From Kribbella amoyensis (lineage in GTDB: Bacteria > Actinomycetota > Actinomycetes > Propionibacteriales > Kribbellaceae): a stretch of DNA of 64,000 nucleotides. The notes under the pieces were generated by a model. It was not told the DNA's origin. It worked only from the letters and a program-made list of their open reading frames with translations, and ran no database searches. Both the position numbers and the translations under genes were made by a program. Within the stretch, counting starts at the first letter, position 1, and each line of letters begins with the position of its first letter. The stretch is from assembly GCF_007828865.1 (NCBI RefSeq), contig NZ_VIVK01000001.1:1054001-1118000 (forward strand), given 5' to 3'. Below, piece after piece: positions 42,320 to 51,364 of the stretch.

Positions 42320-45091
42320 TCAGTGCGCCGATGCGACGGCCGGCGTGATCGGCTGGACCGCTGGTTCGGGCTCGCGGCGGCGGAGGAAGACCTTGATCAC
42401 TTCCTCCAGCACGAGCAGGGCCAGCGACAGGCCGGCGCAGATCACCCACTGGTTGAAGCTGAGTGAGGTGGTGTCGAAGATCCGTTGCAGGATGTCGAGG
42501 GCGGTGATGGCGATGATGGCCAGCAGCGCCACCCCGTACCGGCGCAGCTGGGCGACGCCGGGGATCACGTCGCGGGAGAAGATCGTGTTGCGCTGATCGC
42601 GCGACATCAGCCCGGCGACGATGTGGAACAGGGACAGCGTGGTCAGCAGCATCGTGGCGGCCAGGATCGCGTCGCCCTGCGCCTCGCCGATCTGGTAGGC
42701 GACCAGGGCACCGGCGGTCATCACCGCGCCCTGGGCACACAGCCGGATCCAGTCGCCACGGGACAGCACCGGAGCGCCGACCGGACGAGGGGCCCGTTCC
42801 ATCAGACCGGGGGTGGCCCGGTCGAAGCCGAGCGCGATCGCGATCGGGATGTCGATCACCATGTTCAGCCAGAGGATCTGCAGCGGGTTCAGCGGGACGC
42901 CGCCGGCGATGCCGAAGATGCCGGCGCAGATGAAGATCGCGATGTACGCGACCAGGGTGGACATCTGGAACCGCAGGTACTTGACCAGGTTGTCGTAGAG
43001 CGTGCGGCCGTACGAGACCGCGTTGACGATGGTGGCGAAGTTGTCGTCGGTCAGAATCATCACCGCGGCCTCCTTGGAGACCTCGGTGCCGGTGATGCCC
43101 ATCGCGACCCCGATGTCGGCGGCCTTCAGCGCGGGCGCGTCGTTCACGCCGTCACCGGTCATCGCGACCACGTTGCCGGTCCGCTTCAGCGTCTGGACCA
43201 GCCGGATCTTGTCCTCCGGCGCCACTCGCGCGACCACCCCGATGTCGTCCAACTGGGCCAGCAGTTCCTCGTCGCTCATCGCGGCGAACTCGGTCCCGGT
43301 GATCGCCCGGCCCTCGATCCCCAGCTCGCCGGCGATCGCGCCGGCGGTGGTGGCGTGGTCGCCGGTGATCATCCGGACCCGGATACCGGCCGCGTGGCAC
43401 TCCGCGATCGCCACCTTCGCCTCCGGCCGGGGCGGGTCGACGATGCCGACCATCGCGAGCAGGGTGAGGTCCTCGATCATCCGCAGCAGGGTGGAGCCGT
43501 CACCGGACGCCGCCTCGAACACGGCCGGGTCGAAGTCCCGTTGCGCGACCACCATCACCCGCTGCCCGGCCTCGGCCATCCGGTCGTTCGCCTCCAGCGC
43601 GAGATGCCGGTTCGCCTCGGTGATCGAGACCAGGGTGCCGTCCGGTTCCCGGTACGAGCCGCCCCGGGAGACCAGGACGTCGGGCGCGCCCTTCACGTAC
43701 GCCCGGACCACGGGCCGCCCGTCGGTCCCGGTCATGGCGTGGAAGGTGGCCATGAACTTGTACTCGGAGTCGAACGGCACCTCGCCGATCCGCGGGTGGC
43801 TGCGCCGGGTCTCGTCGAGGTCCAGGCCGCCCTTGGCCGCGAGCACGATCAGCGCGCCCTCGGTCGGGTCGCCGATGAGGGCCTCCCCGTCCAGCACAGC
43901 GTCGGCGCACAGGGCCATCGGCAACAGGTACGGGTCCAGGTCCATCCGGGATCCGCCGACGTGCTTGATCTCGCCCTCGGTCCGGTAGCCCTCACCGGTG
44001 ACCAGGAACCGGTTCTGGCCCGGGATCGCGAGTTCGCGGGCGGTCATCTTGTTCAGGGTCAGGGTGCCGGTCTTGTCCGAGCAGATCGCCGAGGTGGAGC
44101 CGAGCGTCTCCACGGCGGGCAGCCGTTTGACGATCGCGTTCCGGTTCGCGATCTCCCGGGTTCCCATCGACAGCAGTGCCGTGACGACCGCGGGCAGTCC
44201 GGTCGGGATCGCGGCGACCGCCAGCGCGACCCCGGTGACGAACAGGGTGTCGAACGAGTCGCCGCGGATCAGGCCGAGAACGACGACGAGGATCAGCGCG
44301 ATCCCGGCGATCGTCGCGATCACCTTCGACAGCCCGTCCAGCTGCTTCTGCAACGGCGTCTTGTCCGCCTCGGTGTTCGCGAGCATGTCGGCGATGTGGC
44401 CGATCTCGGTCTTCATCCCGGTCGCGGTGACGATCATCTCGCCGCGGCCCCGGGTGACCGAGGTGTTCATGTACGCCATGCAGATCCGGTCGCCCAGCGG
44501 GACGTCCTCGCCGGGGACCGGGTCGCTCGACTTGCCGACCGGCAGACTCTCGCCGGTCAGCGCGGCCTCCTCGATCTCCAGCGTGGCCGCCAGCCAGATC
44601 CGGCCGTCGGCGGGGACCAGGTTGCCGGCCTCCATCAGCACCACGTCGCCGGGGACCAGCTCGCCGGCGTCGATCTCCACCGCCTGGCCGTCCCGGCGGA
44701 CCCGGGCGATCGTCTTCATCATCTGGGCCAGCGCCTTGACGCTCTCCTCCGCCTTGGCCTCCTGGCGCAGCCCGATCACCGCGTTGAACACGGTCAGCCC
44801 GGCCAGCACGACCGTCGTGCCGACCTCCTGGGTGGCGAGCAGGTTCACCACGGCCGCGACCAGCAGGACGATCTGCATGAAGTCCTGGTACTGCCGCACG
44901 AACGCCTGGAACCCGGACTCCTTCTTGCCGCCGGCCAGCTGGTTCGGCCCGTACTCCGCGAGCCGTGAGCGCACCTCGTCGGCGCCGAGTCCGCGCTCCG
45001 GGTCCACGCCGAACTGCTCGGCGACCGCGCGGGCTTCCTGTCCGACCGGCGAAGGCTGCCGGCGGTTCTCCACCGTGCCGGGCGCGGTCAT
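42320..45091 (-). CDS. Cation-transporting P-type ATPase (P2-like)
   Basis: A 923-residue pump. An N-terminal cation-ATPase domain precedes the actuator domain with TGES (179-182), the phosphorylation site CSDKTGTLT (Asp339) and TGDGVNDAPALKAADIGVAMG. About ten membrane helices are present. Helix 4 reads AAIPTGLPAV, with Thr297 where Ca2+ ATPases have Glu; helix 6 keeps Asn and Asp in LNMVIDIP, but helix 5 lacks the Asn/Glu pair. The transported ion is therefore uncertain. The ATG at 45091 gives the usual N terminus. Confidence 0.9.
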   Translation of the reverse strand: MTAPGTVENRRQPSPVGQEARAVAEQFGVDPERGLGADEVRSRLAEYGPNQLAGGKKESGFQAFVRQYQDFMQIVLLVAAVVNLLATQEVGTTVVLAGLTVFNAVIGLRQEAKAEESVKALAQMMKTIARVRRDGQAVEIDAGELVPGDVVLMEAGNLVPADGRIWLAATLEIEEAALTGESLPVGKSSDPVPGEDVPLGDRICMAYMNTSVTRGRGEMIVTATGMKTEIGHIADMLANTEADKTPLQKQLDGLSKVIATIAGIALILVVVLGLIRGDSFDTLFVTGVALAVAAIPTGLPAVVTALLSMGTREIANRNAIVKRLPAVETLGSTSAICSDKTGTLTLNKMTARELAIPGQNRFLVTGEGYRTEGEIKHVGGSRMDLDPYLLPMALCADAVLDGEALIGDPTEGALIVLAAKGGLDLDETRRSHPRIGEVPFDSEYKFMATFHAMTGTDGRPVVRAYVKGAPDVLVSRGGSYREPDGTLVSITEANRHLALEANDRMAEAGQRVMVVAQRDFDPAVFEAASGDGSTLLRMIEDLTLLAMVGIVDPPRPEAKVAIAECHAAGIRVRMITGDHATTAGAIAGELGIEGRAITGTEFAAMSDEELLAQLDDIGVVARVAPEDKIRLVQTLKRTGNVVAMTGDGVNDAPALKAADIGVAMGITGTEVSKEAAVMILTDDNFATIVNAVSYGRTLYDNLVKYLRFQMSTLVAYIAIFICAGIFGIAGGVPLNPLQILWLNMVIDIPIAIALGFDRATPGLMERAPRPVGAPVLSRGDWIRLCAQGAVMTAGALVAYQIGEAQGDAILAATMLLTTLSLFHIVAGLMSRDQRNTIFSRDVIPGVAQLRRYGVALLAIIAITALDILQRIFDTTSLSFNQWVICAGLSLALLVLEEVIKVFLRRREPEPAVQPITPAVASAH

Positions 45092-45123
45092 CGTCCGGCC
45101 TGTTCGAGCGTGTCCATCTGACC

Positions 45124-45138
45124 GACCCCCTAGGTCGG
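45124..45138. promoter_or_regulatory. GACCCCCTAGGTCGG motif upstream of the P-type ATPase
   Basis: The 15-mer lies 33 bp before the ATPase start and contains CCGACC/GGTCGG arms (45122-45127 and 45133-45138). A version differing at one base, GACCTCCTAGGTCGG, is at 41372-41386 over the arcC stop. The shared motif suggests one regulator or a common structural signal. No protein is known to bind it. Confidence 0.35.
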
Positions 45139-45248
45139 CGACCGCCAGCGCCGCGCGGCGGTCACCTCGCCCATCGTGGTCGGGCGGGCCCCGGCGCCAC
45201 CTCCCCCACACCGGGTGACCCGGCCGGGAGAACCGGTTCACCAGGTGG

Positions 45249-45743
45249 TCAGCGGTCCCAGATGCGGTGCGTGTGCCAGGCGTACTCCCAGGCCTGGATG
45301 TCCGGCGGCTCGAGGCCGAAGCCGGTGAGGACGGCGCAGACCTGCTCGCGGTGGTGGTTGGCGTGGTTGAGGCTCTGCGCGATGAAGATGCCGGCCCGGG
45401 TCTCGCGGGTCTCGTCGTCGATCACGATCACCCGCTCGGTGTCGATCGGTTTCGCCAGGGTCTCCTCCCACAGCACCCGGGTCTGCTCGGTCCACTCCGC
45501 GAGCCGGGCGAGATCAGCCTGTTCGTCGCTGTCCACGAAGTCGAGCTCGGTCTGGGCGAGCCGGCGCAGGTAGCTGCCGTCGCACCGGACGATGTGGTCG
45601 AGGGTGGCGAGGATCCCGCCGTACGTCCCGACGCCCGTCACCTCCAGCTGCTCGGCCGTGAAGTCCTGGTCCTGGCAGAACCGGATCAGGTGCGCGGTCG
45701 CCCAGCAGTTGTGCCGGACGGAGTCCAGCAGCACCTCGTTCAC
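45249..45743 (-). CDS. DinB-family protein
   Basis: A 164-residue four-helix protein. Metal-ligand histidines of the fold are seen in LDHIVRCDGSYLRRL and LNHANHHREQVCAVLTGFG. DinB/DUF664 proteins include mycothiol- and bacillithiol-dependent transferases, which suits an actinomycete. The gene is alone in the gap between the ATPase and the alpha/beta hydrolase. Confidence 0.87.
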   Translation of the reverse strand: MNEVLLDSVRHNCWATAHLIRFCQDQDFTAEQLEVTGVGTYGGILATLDHIVRCDGSYLRRLAQTELDFVDSDEQADLARLAEWTEQTRVLWEETLAKPIDTERVIVIDDETRETRAGIFIAQSLNHANHHREQVCAVLTGFGLEPPDIQAWEYAWHTHRIWDR

Positions 45744-45805
45744 AGGTCGCTCCCCTCGTCGAGTCCTTCGACGCTAACCCGGGTGCCGCGACGCGCGGTA
45801 CTTAT

Positions 45806-46747
45806 TTAGCTCCGGCCGGTGAGCTCGTCCAGGAACTGCGGCCAGTGCTCGTGCAGTGTGGTGAGGTGCGCGGTCGGGTGGAAGGTCGCGGTCGCGCCGG
45901 GGATGTGCGCGGCGAGCCAATGCGCGTTGCGGATGGACGGATTCGGGTCCTCGACACCGTGGTGCACGGTGACCGGGCAGATGACCGCCTCGGGCCGGAA
46001 CGACCAGGTCCGGAAGGTGATCGCGGCGTCGCGGAGATAGCCGGCCGGGTTCGCCAGCGCCTCGCGGACCGACGCCGCGACGGCCGACGGCGGCAGGTGG
46101 GCCAGGTACGCCGCGTCGAGAGGCGGGTGACCTTTGATCCAGCGGGCCGCGAGCGCCTCGTCGTCCGGGTCGTCGAGCGCGAGGCTCGCGCGGTACTTCT
46201 CGAAGCCGGGCCGCAGCGCCTCGATCGCCTCGTCGACGGTGCCATGGGCGAGGTCGGTGAAGAACTTCTGCTGGTCGGGTCCGAGGTCGTCGCGGTGGTA
46301 CGGCGGATCGAGCTCGAACGGGATCGCCGGCGACTCGACCAGCGCGACCGCGGTGACCCGGCCGGGATGCCGGACCGCGCAGGCGAGCGCGTACGGACCG
46401 CCGAGGGACATCCCGAGCACGGCGTACCGCTCGATGCCGAGCTGGTCCGCCACGGCCGCGACGTCGTCGGCCACGGTCAGGTGGTCCGAGTCGCACGGGT
46501 CGGACAGCCCGTACCCCGGCCGGTTCACTGCGATCAGGCGGACGCCGGCGTCGGTGGCCGCCTCCGCTCCCGGGTACGCGGCATGTCTCGTGTCCGGGCA
46601 GCCGTGCAGGAAGAAGACCACCGGGTCAGGCTGGGACCTCCCGCGTCCGGGTCCGAAGCGCCGGAACAGGCCGGATCGTGTGGGCGGGGCCGCGCTCCAG
46701 TACTGCGCCTGCCGCCCATCCGGCAGGCGCAGTAGCTCTGGAGACAC
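45806..46747 (-). CDS. Alpha/beta hydrolase
   Basis: A 313-residue protein. VVFFLHGCPDTRH gives the oxyanion loop and VLGMSLGGPYAL the nucleophile elbow with Ser. The acid is probably in VEDPNPS and the histidine in TLHEHWP. The substrate is unknown. Its ATG directly abuts the stop of a VOC gene, so they are co-transcribed. Confidence 0.88.
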   Translation of the reverse strand: MSPELLRLPDGRQAQYWSAAPPTRSGLFRRFGPGRGRSQPDPVVFFLHGCPDTRHAAYPGAEAATDAGVRLIAVNRPGYGLSDPCDSDHLTVADDVAAVADQLGIERYAVLGMSLGGPYALACAVRHPGRVTAVALVESPAIPFELDPPYHRDDLGPDQQKFFTDLAHGTVDEAIEALRPGFEKYRASLALDDPDDEALAARWIKGHPPLDAAYLAHLPPSAVAASVREALANPAGYLRDAAITFRTWSFRPEAVICPVTVHHGVEDPNPSIRNAHWLAAHIPGATATFHPTAHLTTLHEHWPQFLDELTGRS

Positions 46748-47158
46748 TCAGCCCTGCGGCTGGGCGATGTTCACCATCCAGCCGATGCCGAACCGGTCCA
46801 CGCACATGCCGAACTCGTCGCCCCACATCTGCTTCTCCAGCGGGACGGCCACGGTGCCGCCGTCGGACAGCTTCCCCCAGTACCCGCGGAGCTCGTCGCC
46901 GTCGTCGCCGCTGAGGCTGATCGTGATGTTGCTGCCCGGGTTGTACGGCATGTCGGGCGGTGTGTCCGACGCCATCAGGGTGAACCCGTTGTCCGCCTCG
47001 AGCTGGCTGTGCATCAGCCCTTCCGGGGCGTTCTCCATCCCGAACTCGGCGAACGTGCTCACGTCCAGCTGCCCGCCGAAGACCCCCTGGTAGAACTCCA
47101 TCGCCGAGCGCGCGTCGCCGTTGAACTGGAGATACGGATTGAGTCGAGACGCCATCAC
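46748..47158 (-). CDS. VOC-family protein (PhnB-like)
   Basis: A 136-residue protein. NPYLQFNGDARSAMEFYQGVFGGQLDV, followed by GSNITISLSGDD and a closing DRFGIGWMVNIAQP, is the PhnB/YdcW-like pattern. These proteins rarely have a proven function. There are two possible ATG starts three bases apart. It is upstream in a two-gene unit with the alpha/beta hydrolase. Confidence 0.87.
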   Translation of the reverse strand: MMASRLNPYLQFNGDARSAMEFYQGVFGGQLDVSTFAEFGMENAPEGLMHSQLEADNGFTLMASDTPPDMPYNPGSNITISLSGDDGDELRGYWGKLSDGGTVAVPLEKQMWGDEFGMCVDRFGIGWMVNIAQPQG

Positions 47159-47336
47159 ACACTCCCCTTGCCGAGACGACCTCTGTTCTCTCGCACACTA
47201 ACGCCGGGTCCGGACGGTCCGCGATGCCTCGGCACCAGGCAATTGCGGCAACCTCGCGCCGTGACCGGTCCCGCGCCGTCCGTGATCGTTGACCATGACA
47301 ACTTTCAACGAGAACGCCATGCCCTAGGGTGTGCGG

Positions 47337-47726
47337 ATGATCCTGCGCCACATCACTATCGACGCCGCGAATCCCTACCAGTTGGGGACTTTCTGGAGCC
47401 AGGCGACCGGCTGGCCGGTCTCCGCGGACGACGCGCCGGGCGACAACGAGGTCCTGGTCGAGGCACCGTCGCCGGTCCCCGCGCTGCTGTTCATCGCAGT
47501 GCCCGAGGGAAAGACGGCGAAGAACCGCGTCCACATCGACTGGCAGCCCGACGAGCGCACCCGCGACGAGGAGGTCGACCGCCTGGTCGGACTCGGCGCG
47601 ACCATCCACGAGGACCACCGCAAGCCCAACGGCCGCGGCTGGGTGACGATGCACGACCCCGAGGGCAACGAGTTCTGCATCGAGGTGAGCGCCTCGGAGC
47701 GAGCCGCCCTGACCGCGACCGACTGA
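47337..47726 (+). CDS. VOC-family protein
   Basis: A 129-residue glyoxalase-fold protein (ILRHITIDAANPYQLGTFWSQATG, then NRVHIDWQ and HDPEGNEFCIE). It belongs to the short actinobacterial VOC set with FW-Q-ATGW. The ATG at 47337 is preferred to the GTG at 47331 because the family begins LRH. It is divergent from the PhnB-like gene. Confidence 0.86.
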   Translation: MILRHITIDAANPYQLGTFWSQATGWPVSADDAPGDNEVLVEAPSPVPALLFIAVPEGKTAKNRVHIDWQPDERTRDEEVDRLVGLGATIHEDHRKPNGRGWVTMHDPEGNEFCIEVSASERAALTATD

Positions 47727-47743
47727 CCGCGCCTCGCGACCAA

Positions 47744-48415
47744 CTAGCCCCGCCGGCGAGCGACCTGCAGTACGGCGTCCGCCAGCTCGGCCATGCTCTC
47801 GGTCACGACGTCCGCGGCCGAGAGCCGGTCATGGTGCCGCGGGGTCTTGGCGTACCCGATCGCCGCACCGGCCCCGATCCGCCGGGCGAACTCGACGTCG
47901 CTCGCCGAGTCCCCGATCATCACCCAGCCGGCCGGGTCGACGGCGAGGTGCTCGATCATCCGGGGACTCGGCTTCATCGACTCCGGCCGCGCGAACGGCC
48001 GCCCGACCACCTCGCCGACCTTCGCCACGAACCCGTGTCGCTGGAGGAAGAGGTCAATCGCGGGTGCCGCGTTGTTGCTGACAACGGTGATGGGCAGGCG
48101 CGCGGTGGTACAGGCGTCCAGGAACTCGGCGGCCCCGGCCGTGACGGGCGCAGTACGAGCCGCCTCGACCTCGGCCTCGACGGCGATCCGCTCGGCCTCC
48201 TCCAGCTGATCACGGGCCTGCGCGGCGGCGAACCGCAGCACCACGAGGTGGTCGACCGAGGTGGCGACCGGCTCCGGCAGCTCGACCCCGGCTCGGACCA
48301 GAGGTTCCCGGACCGCGTCCCCGATCCTCCCGGTGTATCCGCTCGGAAAGAGATCGGCCACCGGCCCGTCGAAGTCGAGCAACACGCCCTTGGCCCGCTC
48401 GAAGAACCCGATCAT
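47744..48415 (-). CDS. HAD-superfamily hydrolase
   Basis: A 223-residue phosphatase-like protein. Motif I is VLLDFDGPVADLFP, motif II TVVSNN, motif III Lys in KPSPRMIE, and motif IV GDSASDVEFARRIG. A helical cap lies between about residues 20 and 100. The substrate is unknown. It is an independent gene, convergent with the VOC gene. Confidence 0.9.
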   Translation of the reverse strand: MIGFFERAKGVLLDFDGPVADLFPSGYTGRIGDAVREPLVRAGVELPEPVATSVDHLVVLRFAAAQARDQLEEAERIAVEAEVEAARTAPVTAGAAEFLDACTTARLPITVVSNNAAPAIDLFLQRHGFVAKVGEVVGRPFARPESMKPSPRMIEHLAVDPAGWVMIGDSASDVEFARRIGAGAAIGYAKTPRHHDRLSAADVVTESMAELADAVLQVARRRG

Positions 48416-48467
48416 CCGCTCAACCTACCGATGCGGCTCCGGGGGATGTCCGTGAGAGTGTCGGCTT

Positions 48468-48716
48468 ATGTACGAGTGGCACGGCTGGGCGACTGTTGTG
48501 GCTGATCCTGGGATTGCGTACGGCGGTCCGGTCGAGTTGTTCCGGTCGATCGCGGAGCTGGCGCCCGGGTCGTACGGGGTGTTGTACGCGATCGACTTCG
48601 ACCGGGAGAGCGACTGGCGTCGGTGGGTCCTGCGGCGGGGAACGGTCAGCGCGGAGGTGGATGCGAGCCTGTCGCCGCACGTCGGCCGGGTGGAGGATCC
48701 CGCGGTCCCGGAGTGA
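48468..48716 (+). CDS. Short Imm7-like immunity protein
   Basis: An 82-residue protein. The opening YEWHGWATV, the middle ELFRSIAELAPGSYGVLYAIDFD and the ending LSPHVGRVEDPAVP match Imm7, a family of immunity proteins from polymorphic toxin systems. Full members are longer, about 120-140 residues, so the central segment seems to be deleted. No toxin gene is near. It could be an orphan immunity gene or a decaying copy. Confidence 0.65.
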   Translation: MYEWHGWATVVADPGIAYGGPVELFRSIAELAPGSYGVLYAIDFDRESDWRRWVLRRGTVSAEVDASLSPHVGRVEDPAVPE

Positions 48717-48735
48717 GGACTCGTATTCTGGCCCG

Positions 48736-49023
48736 ATGGAGCTGAAGTTCAGCGGCGAGATCTGGTTCTGGCGCGGCCCGGCACCCTGGTACTTCGTGAC
48801 CGTGCCCGAGGACCTCGGCGCCGATCTGCAGGCGGAGTCGTCGTTCGTCAGCTACGGGTGGGGAATGATCCCGGTGACCGCGCGGATCGGCGGGACCGAG
48901 TGGACCACGTCGCTGTACCCCAAGGACGGCAGCTATATCGTCCCGGTGAAGGCCGTCGTCCGCCGCGCCGAATCCCTCGACGAGGGCGACACGGTCGACC
49001 TGCACCTCACCGTCACCGACTGA
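48736..49023 (+). CDS. DUF1905 domain protein
   Basis: A 95-residue protein. FSGEIWFWRGPAPWYFVTVPEDLGADLQ, followed by WGMIPVTARIGGTEWTTSLYPKDGSYIVPVKAVVRRA, is the complete DUF1905 pattern, a small beta barrel of unknown function. The ATG at 48736 was chosen as the domain start. It is 19 bp after the Imm7-like gene. Confidence 0.85.
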   Translation: MELKFSGEIWFWRGPAPWYFVTVPEDLGADLQAESSFVSYGWGMIPVTARIGGTEWTTSLYPKDGSYIVPVKAVVRRAESLDEGDTVDLHLTVTD

Positions 49024-49074
49024 CGCCGGAATAACCCGGTTGCTGCACTCCGGTCCGGCTGCGAAGCTCACCAG

Positions 49075-49914
49075 ATGCCCACCTTCACCACCTCCGACGG
49101 GACCACGCTCGCCTATCACCTCCTCGGACAAGGGGAACCGCTGATCTGCCTCCCCGGCGGCCCGATGCGCGACTCCGCGTACCTCGGCGACCTCGGTGGT
49201 CTCGGCGAACACCGGCAGCTCGACCTCCTCGATCTCCGCGGCACCGGGCAGTCCGCCGTACCGGAGGACGCCACCTCGTACCGTTGCGACCGCCTCGTCG
49301 ACGACGTGGAAGCGCTCCGCGAGCACCTCGGCCTGGACCAGCTGGACCTGCTCGCGCACTCGGCCGGCGCCAACCTGGCCGCGCTGTACCTCACCCGTCA
49401 TCCGGACCGCGTCCGCAAGCTCGCCCTGATCACGCCGAGCGTCTTCGCCGTCGACCTCCAGGTCACCGGCGACCACCGTCTCGAAGTCGCCCGCCTCCGC
49501 GAGGGCGAGCCGTGGTACCCGGCCGCGTTCGCCGCCCTCGAACGCATCACCCAGGGCCAGGCGACCGACGACGACTGGCAGGCCATCGACCCGTTCCGCT
49601 GGGGCCGCTGGGACGAGGCCGCCCAGGCCCACGAGGCCGCCAACGCGACCCAGCGCAACAACGAGGCCGCCGCGATCTTCGGCTCCGCGGGCGCCTACGA
49701 CCCACCGACGACCCGAGCCGCCCTCGCCGCCTTCACCAACCCGGTACTCCTCCTCGCGGGCGAAGTGGATCTCGCCGCACCCCCAGCCGTCGTGGACGAG
49801 TACGCGGCCCTCTTCCCCTCAGCCACCCGCACCACCCAACCTCAGGCCGGCCACTGCCCGTGGCTGGACGACCCGCAGGCCTTCACGAAAACCACCGCGA
49901 CCTTCCTCGCCTGA
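49075..49914 (+). CDS. Alpha/beta hydrolase
   Basis: A 279-residue protein of the proline-iminopeptidase-like type. LICLPGGPMRDSAYLGDLGGL gives the HGGPG-like oxyanion region (here LPGGPM), LDLLAHSAGANLA the Ser nucleophile, and QAGHCPWLDDP the catalytic His. Aminopeptidase or esterase activity is possible. The GNAT gene follows two bases after its stop. Confidence 0.87.
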   Translation: MPTFTTSDGTTLAYHLLGQGEPLICLPGGPMRDSAYLGDLGGLGEHRQLDLLDLRGTGQSAVPEDATSYRCDRLVDDVEALREHLGLDQLDLLAHSAGANLAALYLTRHPDRVRKLALITPSVFAVDLQVTGDHRLEVARLREGEPWYPAAFAALERITQGQATDDDWQAIDPFRWGRWDEAAQAHEAANATQRNNEAAAIFGSAGAYDPPTTRAALAAFTNPVLLLAGEVDLAAPPAVVDEYAALFPSATRTTQPQAGHCPWLDDPQAFTKTTATFLA

Positions 49915-49916
49915 CG

Positions 49917-50402
49917 ATGACGATCATCCACCTGGAGATGACGTCCCCCGATCAACTCGTCCCGGGCAACCCACCGCCGTCCTCGCTGGAGCTCACCGAG
50001 GTCGGTCCCGAGGCAGCGGCCGAGATCGGCGACCTCTACCGGCAGACCTGGGAGCCGCTGGCAACCGGCGGTCGCCTGACCTGGTCGGACGGACAATGGG
50101 CCGATGAGCTCGCCCCTCCGACCATCCACACCTGGGTCGCCACTGTGCACGGTGACGCGGCCGGGTTCGCGGAACTCTCGGTGGAACCCGAAGGCGTCGT
50201 GGGCATCGTCGTCTTCGGCCTCGTCCCCACCTACCAGGGCCGCGGCTTCGGCGCCGCCTTCCTCACTGAGGTGATCCGCACCGCGTGGACCCTCGCCGAC
50301 CCGACCACCCGGGTCTGGTTGCAGACCTCCAGTACCGACCACCCGCACGCCCTGCCGAACTACCGCCGCCGCGGATTCCAGATCCTCAAGAGGACTTCAT
50401 GA
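49917..50402 (+). CDS. GNAT-family N-acetyltransferase
   Basis: A 161-residue protein. The acetyl-CoA loop is visible in VVFGLVPTYQGRGFGAAFLTEVIRTAW (Q/RxxGxG/A), with HPHALPNYRRRGFQILKRT at the end. It sits between an alpha/beta hydrolase gene and a second GNAT gene whose start overlaps it (ATGA). The substrate is unknown. Confidence 0.86.
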   Translation: MTIIHLEMTSPDQLVPGNPPPSSLELTEVGPEAAAEIGDLYRQTWEPLATGGRLTWSDGQWADELAPPTIHTWVATVHGDAAGFAELSVEPEGVVGIVVFGLVPTYQGRGFGAAFLTEVIRTAWTLADPTTRVWLQTSSTDHPHALPNYRRRGFQILKRTS

Positions 50403-50812
50403 CTGCTGAGATCGTGTCTGCCGACTTCGACCACCTGACCGTTGCGACCAAGAAGTTCATGAACACCGACGCCAACCGCGCGTATCTCGAGGCGCCGGGC
50501 TCGCTGGCCTACGTGGCGGTCGACGAGGGCGAGGTCGTCGGGTGGGTGTGGGGTTACCAGCTGATCCGGCCGGACGGTCCGCCGATGATCTACGTGCACC
50601 AACTGAAAGTCGCCGAATCGCATCGCCGTCAGGGTCTTGGCCGAGGGCTCATGTGCGCGTTCATGGACGCCGGCCGCGCAGCTGGTGCGACGAAGATGTT
50701 CCTCACCACGGGCGCGGACCGAGCCCCCGCGCGAGCGCTGTACGAATCGCTCGGTGGAGGACTCGCAGCCCAAGGGCCGACCGCCAACTACTGGTTCCTC
50801 CTCGACCGCTGA
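50399..50812 (+). CDS. GNAT-family N-acetyltransferase
   Basis: A 137-residue protein. YVHQLKVAESHRRQGLGRGLMCAFMDAGRAAG is the acetyl-CoA binding region, followed by the usual ARALYESLGG. The ATG overlaps the preceding stop, with AGGA as the ribosome site. This size and motif order resemble AAC(3)-I-like enzymes; drug modification is not implied. Confidence 0.86.
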   Translation: MTAEIVSADFDHLTVATKKFMNTDANRAYLEAPGSLAYVAVDEGEVVGWVWGYQLIRPDGPPMIYVHQLKVAESHRRQGLGRGLMCAFMDAGRAAGATKMFLTTGADRAPARALYESLGGGLAAQGPTANYWFLLDR

Positions 50813-51043
50813 CCGTTTGGCGGGACCAGGAGCAGCAGGTCGCTGTCGTACGCGGGATCGCGATCGTCGCGGGCAGAAGCGAACCTGCACCACTCACCAA
50901 CCTCCCACCGGCCCTGCCACCCCAGGGCGTCCACGCCTACTCCCGCCCGACCGCACCGCCGTTGGCACACTTTGTGAGTGCTGCAGCTCCACCTCTCCAG
51001 TCGACCTCCTGTCCACTTGCACGCGGCGTGTGATGATCGGGGC

Positions 51044-51337
51044 ATGGCTCAGGTTTCCGACCGGCTGGAGCGCCGGATTCGTGCGGACTTCTCGCCCGAC
51101 CAGGCGCCGCGGGTGCTGGCTCGGCTTGCCGACATCCCCGAGAAGCTTGCCCAGGGCGCGTCCCAGAATCCCGAGCGCATGCAGGCCGCGCTCGTCCTCC
51201 CCGCGAAGGGCGACTTCACCGCCTTCCGCCGGCAGTTGGAGCTTGCCGAGCTCGACTGGCGGGACGCTCTGATGAACTCCCACTTCGCCCACGCCGACTG
51301 GCCGGACCGGCTCGACGCCGCGCTCGGCGTAGCTTGA
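51044..51337 (+). CDS. Conserved hypothetical protein
   Basis: A 97-residue soluble helical protein (RLERRIRADFSPDQAPRVLARL, then LVLPAKGDFTAFRRQLELAELDWRDALM). I recognise it as an actinobacterial hypothetical type without an assigned role. The ATG at 51044 fits a start after the low-complexity 231-bp spacer. It is followed after 27 bp by a VOC gene. Confidence 0.65.
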   Translation: MAQVSDRLERRIRADFSPDQAPRVLARLADIPEKLAQGASQNPERMQAALVLPAKGDFTAFRRQLELAELDWRDALMNSHFAHADWPDRLDAALGVA

Positions 51338-51364
51338 GACCATCACCGACCTGAGGAGTGACCG

